DNA of 9,064 nt. Origin: Nitrospira sp. UBA5698 (GTDB lineage: Bacteria > Nitrospirota > Nitrospiria > Nitrospirales > Nitrospiraceae). Of this stretch, positions 1 to 6,326 are shown piece by piece; position 1 is the stretch's first letter; each line of letters starts with the position of its first letter. Where the stretch lies: positions 1 to 9,064 of the forward strand of contig DIHK01000024.1 in the NCBI GenBank assembly GCA_002420115.1. The letters run 5' to 3'. The position numbers and the translations under genes are program-made. The notes beneath the pieces are model-generated. The model was given only the letters and a program-made list of their open reading frames with translations. It was not told the origin of the DNA and searched no databases.

Positions 1-722
1 AACACCACTCGGGCCTGTTGACGATCATACATCAAGGTCGCATCCTGCTTGCCATACAGACCCACGTCCCAATGGTACGCGCCGACCACGGGCAAGAACC
101 CTCGATTCCTCGCGAACGCCACCACGTCGCTCACCTCATCACGATTGACCTCACTGACAATGCAGGTCATGAACTTCGGATGGCGATAGTGTTGGAGATG
201 ATCAAGACCTGTGAGGACGGCATCAAGCTGATCCGCACCACGAATCCGTTCATATGTGGTGGGATCCAACGTATCGAGGCTGATCGAGAGGGAAATCTCA
301 AGATCGTCGAATTGCGTCACAAGCGGTCGGGTAAATTTGGTGCCATTCGTAATCACCGTCAGATGAAACCCGATTTTATGCAAATCTTCCAGAATGGCTA
401 TGAGGTCTCGGCGGAGCAGGGGCTCGCCGCCTTGTACAAATACCACCCGCAGTCCCTCTTCGTAGAGGTTGGTGAACACCTCTCGAATTTCCTCACGCGA
501 CATTTCAGAGCGACCAACATTCAACGGCAGGTTGCAATACCCGCAAGAAGAATTACAGCGAAGATTGACTTGAAACACGGCCAACAGCGGACGATGCAAA
601 GCGAGATTGCGCAACCCGCCCCAAAGCGATCGAGCGAAGCTCGGTCGTCTCGGTTGCTCCAACCCCGATCCCGCGCCTCGCTCCACCATGCTTGATTGTG
701 ATTGTTCAATCTGTATCAACAT
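1..722 (-). CDS. Radical SAM protein, partial (C-terminus beyond left edge)
   Basis: The minus strand is open from 722 through the window edge, giving about 240 residues. The radical SAM cluster motif CNSSCGYC (CxxxCxxC) is at residues 56-63, preceded by the typical strand FQVNLR. A GGEP motif for S-adenosylmethionine binding is at 98-101, and a TNGT strand follows. These features place it in the MoaA/NifB/PqqE-like radical SAM superfamily: a 4Fe-4S cluster cleaves SAM to start radical chemistry. The substrate cannot be told, because the C-terminal half, where auxiliary cluster (SPASM) cysteines would lie, is missing. I chose the ATG at 722 because AGGA lies 10 nt upstream (733-736). An in-frame ATG at 689 is an alternative with no clear ribosome binding site. 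The gene is divergent from the small exported protein at 825. Identification as radical SAM is secure; the specific function is unknown. Confidence 0.9.
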   Translation of the reverse strand, partial: MLIQIEQSQSSMVERGAGSGLEQPRRPSFARSLWGGLRNLALHRPLLAVFQVNLRCNSSCGYCNLPLNVGRSEMSREEIREVFTNLYEEGLRVVFVQGGEPLLRRDLIAILEDLHKIGFHLTVITNGTKFTRPLVTQFDDLEISLSISLDTLDPTTYERIRGADQLDAVLTGLDHLQHYRHPKFMTCIVSEVNRDEVSDVVAFARNRGFLPVVGAYHWDVGLYGKQDATLMYDRQQARVV

Positions 723-758
723 GAGGAAGTGATCCTACACAGCGATTTCAATTTTCTC

Positions 759-786
759 TCGACATGTATTTCCGTTGTTGCACAAT
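759..786 (+). promoter_or_regulatory. Candidate sigma70-type promoter of the small exported protein gene
   Basis: TCGACA at 759-764 matches the -35 consensus TTGACA at 5 of 6 positions. CACAAT at 781-786 matches TATAAT at 4 of 6, with a 16-nt spacer. It lies in the divergent intergenic region, 38 nt upstream of the ATG at 825. This is a match by eye only; such matches are common by chance. Confidence 0.3.
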
Positions 787-811
787 GGCCCTATCCATCC
801 ACGCTGTCGAC

Positions 812-818
812 GAGGAGG
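812..818 (+). promoter_or_regulatory. Ribosome binding site fixing the start at 825
   Basis: GAGGAGG lies 6 nt upstream of the ATG at 825. The reading frame is open further upstream to 702, but this strong Shine-Dalgarno sequence, with the signal peptide that begins right after the ATG at 825, decides the start. Confidence 0.75.
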
Positions 819-824
819 TATCTG

Positions 825-1226
825 ATGTACAGATCTCACAAAAGGATCCTTTCTGCTCTCCTGTGGACTCTGACCCTGTTCTCGCTGATTTTGCCATCCG
901 TCACCTCTGCAGCCTCACAAGACAAGAAGAACCAGGTTGTTCCATCATCCAGATCGGCTTCCACAGACACGAATGACTCCCTGACGACTGCCTATACCCT
1001 CTCACGTCCCAGTCAGTCGATGCCTCGGCCTGGTCCAGCGTGGAAGACCATCGGCGGTACGGTCACACGGATCAAGGGCGACACCTACACCGTAGAAGAC
1101 TACGAAGGAAATCAGGTTCACCTCTACGTCAGTCGGGAAACCAAACAGCTCCGAGGCCAAAAGAAAGTCGGCGACCGGGTGCGTGCCGAAATCACCAGGG
1201 ATGGCTTCGCCAACTCCATTCAATAA
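825..1226 (+). CDS. Small exported protein with C-terminal OB/DUF5666-like domain
   Basis: This encodes 133 residues. Residues 1-30 form a Sec signal peptide: basic MYRSHKR, a hydrophobic core to about residue 25, then a TSAA-type cleavage region. A low-complexity Ser/Thr/Pro-rich linker follows (about 31-72). The C-terminal part (73-133) is a compact beta-rich segment with the pattern GGTVTRIKGDTYTVEDYEG, Lys/Arg-rich turns, and a VGDRVRAEIT strand. That pattern resembles small periplasmic OB-fold or DUF5666-type domains, in which a short strand-turn-strand motif repeats. There are no cysteines, so no disulfides or lipobox. I infer a periplasmic protein; no ligand can be named. It stands alone on the plus strand between divergent and convergent neighbours and is followed by a palindrome 8 nt past the stop, so it is probably monocistronic. 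Confidence 0.8.
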   Translation: MYRSHKRILSALLWTLTLFSLILPSVTSAASQDKKNQVVPSSRSASTDTNDSLTTAYTLSRPSQSMPRPGPAWKTIGGTVTRIKGDTYTVEDYEGNQVHLYVSRETKQLRGQKKVGDRVRAEITRDGFANSIQ

Positions 1227-1234
1227 TCACCGCG

Positions 1235-1264
1235 TCAAGCCCTCCTCGATCGAGGCGGGCTTGA
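1235..1264. terminator. Long interrupted palindrome after the exported protein gene, probable transcription terminator
   Basis: The arms TCAAGCCC (1235-1242) and GGGCTTGA (1257-1264) pair perfectly. After one T/C mismatch the inner arms CCTC and GAGG pair around GATC. The hairpin starts 8 nt after the TAA at 1224-1226. A pyrimidine-rich stretch but no true U tract follows on the plus strand, so factor-independent termination is plausible rather than proven. Its symmetry would let it act on both convergent transcripts. Confidence 0.55.
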
Positions 1265-1368
1265 TCATCCACCTCTCTCTGTCAATCATCGGCTCATTTC
1301 CTTACAGATAGCAGTCCCATCGACAGTGAGCCCACGACCCTTCCCCTCACACCATGCCCCAAATTAAT

Positions 1369-1404
1369 GGGTTATGCAAACATCTGCATCACGGTGCATA
1401 GCCC
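1369..1404 (-). terminator. Hairpin downstream of the sigma factor gene, possible terminator
   Basis: The arms GGGTTATGCA (1369-1378) and TGCATAGCCC (1395-1404) pair over 10 positions with one imperfect pair, and the loop is 16 nt. Read on the minus strand, the stem is followed by ATTAATTT, a weak U-rich tail. It lies about 140 nt past the sigma factor stop, which is rather far for a dedicated terminator. Confidence 0.35.
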
Positions 1405-1542
1405 CCTTGTCCATCGGCGCGACACTTCATCGATATCCTCCCAGCCGCTTTCACTCCGCAGGACTTCCCCCACGCGCTTCACGGATTGATCGCCGATGAA
1501 AGATCTTGCGATGCTCTCGTCGAAAGCAGTGTACCTCCCGGC

Positions 1543-2235
1543 TTATCCCAATACGGCCCTGACCGCCGTTTTCACTTGTTCACGAGCGCGGTGTAAGCGC
1601 ACGTAGAGATTTGTTTTGGAAATCTTCAGTTGCTCACAGACCTCTTGAGCATGTACGCCGTCCACATCGCGTAGCATCAGAACGTCCTTCTGTGGTGTAG
1701 GCAAGGTCTCGATCGCATGCCACAGACAGGCGGTGGCTTGTCTTGATGCCAGCAATGTCTCCGGCGTCCGTTCATCCCACAGCTGCCGGGAGCATGTTGC
1801 CGGCCATGCCCCCTCCCGCCGTGGCCTGAATCGAGAGAGAACTGGTTCCCCGTTCCAGTGAACGGTCTCCAATTCGAAAGCTGAAAAGACCTTCTGCCGT
1901 TTGTCTCGAATACCTCGGTCTTTCGCTTTGTGGATCACAATCGCACCAATCCACGCACGGAGGGACGACCGACCTTCGAACCGATTCATCCCATTCATCA
2001 CCGCAATCCACGTCTCCTGCACAATGTCCTCAGCCGTTGCCCGATTGGCGACATAGCGCATCGCCATTCGGATGAAGGTTTCCTGATAGTGGATCACGAC
2101 GGTTTCAAATGCCTCTTCCTTTCTTGCCCGCAGTTGGGACAGAAGTCGATTCTCCTCACCCATCCAATTGGGAGCGTTGCCCAAGGTTAGAGGAAGAAGA
2201 CCTGTGCTTGTACGCCTCGCCACGCTTCTCTTCAT
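1543..2235 (-). CDS. RNA polymerase sigma factor, ECF type (sigma70 family)
   Basis: This encodes 230 residues. Region 2 spans about 38-112, with the core AEDIVQETW at 68-76 and the following RFEGRSSLRAWI stretch that contacts the -10 element and core polymerase. Region 4 spans about 171-222, with the helix-turn-helix EVCEQLKISKTNLYVRLHRAR that reads the -35 element. The linker between them (about 113-170) is long and carries Arg/Trp-rich RFRPRREGAW, a feature I associate with some ECF subgroups. The start at 2235 is preferred because GGAG lies 7 nt upstream (2243-2246). The ATG two codons earlier at 2241 sits too close to that site, and the frame is open without support up to 2379. ECF factors normally pair with an anti-sigma factor, but none is recognisable next to it. 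Cysteines at 148, 170 and 200 do not form a zinc-binding cluster. It probably controls an unlinked regulon. Confidence 0.9.
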   Translation of the reverse strand: MKRSVARRTSTGLLPLTLGNAPNWMGEENRLLSQLRARKEEAFETVVIHYQETFIRMAMRYVANRATAEDIVQETWIAVMNGMNRFEGRSSLRAWIGAIVIHKAKDRGIRDKRQKVFSAFELETVHWNGEPVLSRFRPRREGAWPATCSRQLWDERTPETLLASRQATACLWHAIETLPTPQKDVLMLRDVDGVHAQEVCEQLKISKTNLYVRLHRAREQVKTAVRAVLG

Positions 2236-2404
2236 GCTCATTCTCCAGTCAGCGGTCGTTTTCAATACATGGGAACAAACACCAGATATTCTTGAGCAAC
2301 CCAACCGATTCACAGCCCAGCGCCCCGTGACTCTTCCCGGGTCCTGGATCTTCGCAGAAAATGAACGACAAAACTTCACGAAGGTATGACATTTTCATCA
2401 CAAC

Positions 2405-2439
2405 GTGATCGCATTTCGATAACAGGACCTAACGATCAC
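2405..2439. repeat. Inverted repeat upstream of the sigma factor gene
   Basis: GTGATCG (2405-2411) and CGATCAC (2433-2439) form perfect 7-bp inverted arms with centres 28 bp apart. The left arm overlaps a second small hyphenated palindrome, TCAC-AAC-GTGA (2398-2408). Position and symmetry would suit a dimeric regulator site near the candidate promoter at 2441-2467. No known operator consensus is recognised. Confidence 0.3.
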
Positions 2440-2440
2440 A

Positions 2441-2467
2441 CCATGACCTAGCAACACACATGGTTCC
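2441..2467 (-). promoter_or_regulatory. Possible ECF-type promoter upstream of the sigma factor gene
   Basis: On the minus strand GGAACC (2467-2462) matches the GGAAC core of many ECF -35 elements. It is followed after 15 nt by TCATGG, with GGTC overlapping it, where an ECF -10 element would lie. It is about 200 nt upstream of the sigma factor ATG. If real, it would suggest autoregulation. The match is short and could be chance. Confidence 0.2.
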
Positions 2468-2525
2468 ACTGCGTAAAGGACATGGGCCGGAGTTGGCTGA
2501 GGACTTGGGGCACGAAACCGAGGGT

Positions 2526-4070
2526 TTATCTGTGGGGCAGGTATTCCATCGCTGAAGCAGTCAGCGGCACGCGACGGGAATGAGCCACGGCCAGGTGAAA
2601 AGAGAAGGTCGTCCCTTGGCCGACAACACTCTGCGCTTCAATGGCGCTTCCATGCAGTTCCAGAATTCGCTTCGTAATCGCAAGGCCGAGCCCTGCGCCG
2701 GTATCACCTGTTTGATGCTGGTTCCGGCCTTGATAGTACCGGTCAAAGATATGCGGAAGGTCATTCGGTGCAATTCCACAGCCGGTATCCGAAACTTGTA
2801 TCTGAATAGTCTCACCCGTGGGGGTCAGGATCACCGTGACACGACCTTGTGGAGGCGTGTGCTTGAGTCCGTTCTCAATCAAATTGCCAAGAACCCGTTC
2901 GATCAGACCAATATCGGCCGATACCAGGGGGAGATCTTCTCCCCATTTTGTCTGAACTGTCACCTGCTTAGCCTCGACCATGACCCGAAACTTTTGGACC
3001 ACGTCCTGCACCAGTTCGCCAAGAGAAAATGATTCGCAACGAGGCTTCATCTCCTGTGAGTTCAGCTTGGCAAGTTCAAATAGTTCCTCAATAAGTTCCC
3101 CTAATCGTTTACTTTGCGAGACGGCAATGCCAAGATATCGTTGGCACTCCTCAGGCGAGAGCATCCCCTCCTTCAGCACCAAGGTCTCAAGGTACCCCTG
3201 GAGACTGGTGACAGGGGTACGGAGATCGTGTGAAACATTGGCGACCAGTTCCCGCCGCAATTGATCGGTTGTCTTCAACTGACGGACTTGTTGACGGATG
3301 AGCCACGTCATGTGCAAAAAGGTCGCCTCAAGCTGATCGATGTCATCTCCTCGACTAGCGACGGAAGTCTTGGCATCGGCCGAAGACACGATGCCCGGCT
3401 GTGCAACCAGTTCAGCGCGCCGAAAGGCCTCCATCGCGAACGTCAGGGAATGGAGTCTTCTCGTCAAGAGTTTCAAACAGAGCAGTCCGGCCAGGAGAGT
3501 CAGGATGAGAATGGCTCCGACGGTCCATACGCTTAATCGGAGGATATGACTCTGCTCCAGCATCTGCATGACTGAATCAAACTCCTCACCGCCCAGAATA
3601 ATGTATAGATAGCCTTCGATGGCCCCTCCCAACGTTTCAATCGGATAGACTGAAAACACTTTTTTACGCGTGAGATCACGCGGGTCATCTCCTAGGATCG
3701 GGAAGTCCTCGCCGCCGGACAAGAAGCGATTGAGTGGGTCAAGCGAGATACGCTGCCGCTTGACCTTCCCTGGGGGAGCCGAAAAGGTCAGGATGGTGCC
3801 CTGAGGATCAAGCAGGTACAGTTCAATGCTGGGATTGATCACCATGAGCTGGTGAAAGATGTCCTTCAGCGCAGCGTCATTGACCTGCCCCTCCTGCATG
3901 AGTGCCTGTTCTGACACCATCCGTTCGGCGAGCGTGCGATTCAGCTTTTGGCTCACCTCTTGAAAGTACACGCGCGTGCTATACAGCGTGAGCACAACAG
4001 CCACGGCGCCGATCACACAAAAAAGCCCGAAGAGCACGGCCGCCAGCTTTCCGTACAGCGTGTGGAACAT
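2526..4070 (-). CDS. Membrane sensor histidine kinase of a two-component system
   Basis: This encodes 514 residues. One transmembrane segment lies at about 8-30, a periplasmic sensor region at about 31-178, a second transmembrane segment at about 179-201, and a HAMP linker at about 202-265. The dimerisation/phosphoacceptor domain has the H box VSHDLRTP with His281. The ATPase domain shows the N box NLIEN (396-400), G1 box DTGCGI (428-433), F box FDRYYQ (442-447) and G2 box GAGLGLAI (458-465). All catalytic motifs are intact, so it should autophosphorylate and pass phosphate to the regulator encoded just upstream. The sensor region contains IELYLLDPQGTIL and GYLYIILGGEEFD, which suggest a single PAS/Cache-like fold, but the signal cannot be deduced. 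The start at 4070 lies 4 nt after the regulator's stop, with only a weak ribosome binding site, consistent with translational coupling. There is no response-regulator or PAS domain in the cytoplasm. Confidence 0.95.
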   Translation of the reverse strand: MFHTLYGKLAAVLFGLFCVIGAVAVVLTLYSTRVYFQEVSQKLNRTLAERMVSEQALMQEGQVNDAALKDIFHQLMVINPSIELYLLDPQGTILTFSAPPGKVKRQRISLDPLNRFLSGGEDFPILGDDPRDLTRKKVFSVYPIETLGGAIEGYLYIILGGEEFDSVMQMLEQSHILRLSVWTVGAILILTLLAGLLCLKLLTRRLHSLTFAMEAFRRAELVAQPGIVSSADAKTSVASRGDDIDQLEATFLHMTWLIRQQVRQLKTTDQLRRELVANVSHDLRTPVTSLQGYLETLVLKEGMLSPEECQRYLGIAVSQSKRLGELIEELFELAKLNSQEMKPRCESFSLGELVQDVVQKFRVMVEAKQVTVQTKWGEDLPLVSADIGLIERVLGNLIENGLKHTPPQGRVTVILTPTGETIQIQVSDTGCGIAPNDLPHIFDRYYQGRNQHQTGDTGAGLGLAITKRILELHGSAIEAQSVVGQGTTFSFHLAVAHSRRVPLTASAMEYLPHR

Positions 4071-4074
4071 GACG

Positions 4075-4791
4075 CTACCGTTCCGACCATTCCTCAGAAA
4101 AGCTATAGCCGACCCCCCACACGGTCAAAATATACCGGGGCCTGCTGCTGTCATCTTCGATTTTGGCCCGCAACCGATTGATATGAGAGTTCACGGTATG
4201 TTCATACCCCTCATGCGAGTATCCCCACACATCATCCAAAAGCTTCGCACGGGTATAGACCTGGCCAGGATGCTGGGCGAATTGGAGCAAGAGGTCAAAC
4301 TCTTTAGCCGTCAACTCGATCGGTCGACCGCGCAGCTGGACCTTTCGTTTATCGACCTCGATGATGAGATCGCCCGCGCGAATGATCAGAGACTTCCCGG
4401 GAGGAGCCTGTGCGCGAAGAGCCTCCATACGTCGAAACAAGGCTTTCACTCGTGCCAGGAGCTCCAAAATGCTGAAGGGCTTGGTGAGGTAGTCGTCCGC
4501 TCCGACTTCCAAACCCAGCACCCGATCCAGTTCCGTCGACTTGGCCGTCACCATCAGGACCAGGCTATACTTCGACGAAGCGCGCAGTTTCCGGCACAAC
4601 TCCAATCCATCCATTCCAGGCAGCATCAGATCGAGAATGATCAAGTCATAGGACTTTGCAAGGGCCTGCTGAAGACCTGCCGGACCATCCTGCGCTACAT
4701 CTACGTCATATCCCGTATCGCGCAGATGGAGATGCACGAGCTGGGCGATGTCAGGATCATCTTCAACGACAAGAATCGTGCGAGGTGCCAT
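4075..4791 (-). CDS. Response regulator, OmpR/PhoB family
   Basis: This encodes 238 residues, normal length for the family. The receiver domain (about 4-118) has the acidic pocket E10-D11-D12, phosphoacceptor Asp54 in LDLMLPGMDG, the switch Thr82, and Lys104 in YLTKPF. The winged-helix DNA-binding domain (about 138-235) shows ELTAKEFDLL, the recognition-helix region VNSHINRLRAKIE, and the C-terminal hairpin VWGVGYSF. It is expected to bind direct repeats as a phosphorylated dimer and act with the kinase encoded 4 nt downstream. I chose the start at 4791 because GGAG sits 5 nt upstream (4797-4800) and the protein then begins with MAPRTILVVEDD, as family members do. The frame is open up to 5004, but that extension overlaps the propeller gene and has no support. 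Its targets are unknown. Confidence 0.95.
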   Translation of the reverse strand: MAPRTILVVEDDPDIAQLVHLHLRDTGYDVDVAQDGPAGLQQALAKSYDLIILDLMLPGMDGLELCRKLRASSKYSLVLMVTAKSTELDRVLGLEVGADDYLTKPFSILELLARVKALFRRMEALRAQAPPGKSLIIRAGDLIIEVDKRKVQLRGRPIELTAKEFDLLLQFAQHPGQVYTRAKLLDDVWGYSHEGYEHTVNSHINRLRAKIEDDSSRPRYILTVWGVGYSFSEEWSER

Positions 4792-4889
4792 CTGCTCTCC
4801 GTCCTGTCCACCGCCCATCAACCGACAATGACCCGACCAACGCCGCTGCCAGCTATTCAGTACTCGCCGAGGCTTGGCCGTTCTCACAC

Positions 4890-4923
4890 ACTCAGAAGCC
4901 ACGCCGAAGCGAGGCTTCTGAGT
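4890..4923 (-). repeat. Stable UUCG-capped hairpin between propeller and two-component genes
   Basis: Read on the minus strand, ACTCAGAAGCC and GGCTTCTGAGT form an 11-bp perfect stem. After one T-T mismatch the inner CGC/GCG pairs close a TTCG loop, the exceptionally stable C(UUCG)G tetraloop of RNA. The plus-strand copy would have a CGAA loop instead, so the structure is suited to the minus-strand transcript. It starts 34 nt past the propeller stop and ends about 100 nt before the response regulator start. No U tract follows, so it is not a textbook intrinsic terminator. It could protect the 3' end of the propeller mRNA, reduce read-through, or act in the leader of the two-component mRNA. 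Confidence 0.7.
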
Positions 4924-4957
4924 AGTCCTGAGACCAGGGATCGGACACAGTAGACGA

Positions 4958-6061
4958 TTACCGCGCCAGAAGGCCATTCGCGCCATTGGGGAGACCGGAG
5001 ACACCGGTCCCTGCGGTCAAGCGCCCATTGGCCCGATTGACCTGGAAGACCTCGATTGAACGGGCCCCTCCATTGAGCACATACAGAAACCGACTGCTCC
5101 GATTTAAGGCCATATCAATAGGACCGGCACCGGTGGGGGTTGCCACGGATTCCTGCAACACTAACCGTCCGCTCCGGCCGACTCGATAACTCGAGATATT
5201 GTTACTACCGGTATTGCTGGCATAGGCAAATTTGTCGTTCTTCGTGATAACAATCCAGCAGGCAGCCGTTTGAGAGGTGGGCACCGACCCACTCCGCACG
5301 TTCAAGGTCCCGTCACGAAGCGTATAGGAGGATACCGCTGAGGCATTCGGTGTGCCGCCAAACGCCTCACTGACCACTAGCACCCCACGCCTAGTAAAGG
5401 AAAAGCCAAACGGGGTGGCACCATTGGACGGCTGCGCCACAGGACCGGACGCTACACCATCCTCGTCGACCGCATAGGTATCGATGACCTGGGTCGCCTT
5501 TTCCGTGACGACCAGCGTATCGCCGGACGGATTGAAGGAGATTTGCGCCGGAGCGGTGTTCGCCCCGCTGAGCGGCCGAACGGAGCCGGCGATCGGCTTC
5601 AACTTGTCCTGATGCGTCAGTTCAAACCCCGCGATATTGCCAGCCCCTCCCGCGTTCAACACATAGACGTAATCATTATGCGTGGCAAGGCTGATGGGGC
5701 GAGTCCCCCCCGATGGCACGCGATCCGTCAGCCTGAGATGACGACCCTGAATCTGAAACACCGAAATATCATTGCTGCCGGGATTCACCACCAAGAGCTC
5801 ATCTCCATCATCGCTGAATGCCAGGGCCCCTTGATTGCCCAGACCGCCGCCTGACCCCTTGCCACCTGTTGGAAACGATCCGGCTGGAACCAGGGTGTCC
5901 CCATGCTGTCTGAAGACCAAGACGGCATTGGCATCCGGATCATTCGACATCGTATACACAACGGACGATTGCCACTCATCATCGGCGAACGCCGAGCCGG
6001 TCACCCACCCGGAAAGAGTGATCGCCGCGACCAGCGCACCCATGATCAATCTGCGTATCAT
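4958..6061 (-). CDS. Exported seven-repeat beta-propeller protein (lactonase/YncE-like)
   Basis: This encodes 367 residues. A signal peptide covers 1-26 (MIRR, hydrophobic core, then cleavage after AFA). The mature protein has seven copies of a strand pair of the form xVxNxxxNxIxxYxL, at about 36-51, 91-104, 133-148, 184-198, 229-248, 280-294 and 327-341. That matches a seven-bladed propeller of the lactonase (6-phosphogluconolactonase-like) or YncE type. A Gly-rich loop lies at about 66-79. The export signal argues against a role in the cytosolic pentose phosphate pathway. Such periplasmic propellers often serve as binding or scaffold proteins, so the enzyme name should not be transferred. 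Start evidence is strong: AAGGAGG at 6067-6073, 5 nt before the ATG. It stands between a 265-bp upstream gap and a 166-bp downstream gap, so it is probably its own transcription unit. Confidence 0.85.
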   Translation of the reverse strand: MIRRLIMGALVAAITLSGWVTGSAFADDEWQSSVVYTMSNDPDANAVLVFRQHGDTLVPAGSFPTGGKGSGGGLGNQGALAFSDDGDELLVVNPGSNDISVFQIQGRHLRLTDRVPSGGTRPISLATHNDYVYVLNAGGAGNIAGFELTHQDKLKPIAGSVRPLSGANTAPAQISFNPSGDTLVVTEKATQVIDTYAVDEDGVASGPVAQPSNGATPFGFSFTRRGVLVVSEAFGGTPNASAVSSYTLRDGTLNVRSGSVPTSQTAACWIVITKNDKFAYASNTGSNNISSYRVGRSGRLVLQESVATPTGAGPIDMALNRSSRFLYVLNGGARSIEVFQVNRANGRLTAGTGVSGLPNGANGLLAR

Positions 6062-6066
6062 CCCAT

Positions 6067-6073
6067 CCTCCTT
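6067..6073 (-). promoter_or_regulatory. Strong ribosome binding site of the propeller gene
   Basis: AAGGAGG on the minus strand, 5 nt before the ATG at 6061, is the strongest Shine-Dalgarno sequence in the window. It fixes the start and suggests efficient translation. Confidence 0.8.
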
Positions 6074-6207
6074 GGTTTATGGATAAATTGCAACAAATCG
6101 ACTCTCCCACGATAGCGCCGCCATCTCACGCGGCTCTCGCGAAAGCATCACATTTTTGTCACGGAACCGAGGATTGGGATGTCGGTCTCTACCCCAGGAG
6201 GAAGTCA

Positions 6208-6288
6208 TTGGCCAGAACATCGGAAGAACGGGGGGAACCTATGAGTAAACTGCCGTTGTGTTTCTGCGGAGTTCGTTGGACGAGCTGA
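6208..6288 (+). CDS. Doubtful small ORF in the propeller/DUF3047 intergenic region
   Basis: A 26-codon frame starts at TTG 6208, with AGGAGG (6196-6201) exactly 6 nt upstream, and ends in TGA at 6286-6288. An internal ATG at 6241 also has a G-rich stretch 5 nt upstream. The peptide ends in LPLCFCGVRWTS, with a CxC motif. The frame stays open back to an ATG at 6079 that has no ribosome binding site. It does not lie opposite a gene, so it is not a coding shadow. Without homologues it may well be chance; I do not recognise it. Confidence 0.15.
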   Translation: MARTSEERGEPMSKLPLCFCGVRWTS

Positions 6289-6326
6289 GAATGGGAAGGA
6301 AATCGAGAGGTGTTGCGAAACAGGTC

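Larger units (their letters stand above)
1227..1542. other. Non-coding region between convergent genes
   Basis: This 316-bp stretch separates the stop of the plus-strand exported protein from the stop of the minus-strand sigma factor. It contains the palindrome at 1235-1264 and the hairpin at 1369-1404. The minus strand is open for about 56 codons in frame after the sigma factor stop but has no good start. I looked in all three minus-strand frames just after the sigma factor for a zinc-finger (HxxxCxxC) anti-sigma gene and found none. I see no tRNA-like cloverleaf and no mobile element ends. Confidence 0.7.

Noticed and set aside
18..695. Plus-strand ORF of 225 codons
   Set aside because: It lies opposite the radical SAM gene, whose minus-strand frame carries CxxxCxxC and GGEP motifs. 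The plus-strand product has no recognisable domain.
1227..1542. tRNA or small RNA gene in the longest gene-free stretch
   Set aside because: Two hairpins are present, but no cloverleaf, no conserved TTCGA-type arm and no promoter-terminator pair was found.
3976..4953. Plus-strand ORF of 325 codons
   Set aside because: It runs antisense to the response regulator and the start of the kinase, both unmistakable, and its product has no family features.
4792..5004. Upstream extension of the response regulator
   Set aside because: The frame is open, but the extra 71 residues have no receiver-domain character and overlap the 3' end of the propeller gene. The ATG at 4791 has a good ribosome binding site.
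4958..6061. Annotation as cytosolic 6-phosphogluconolactonase (pgl)
   Set aside because: The protein has a clear signal peptide and only the general propeller repeat. No catalytic residues of that enzyme could be assigned.
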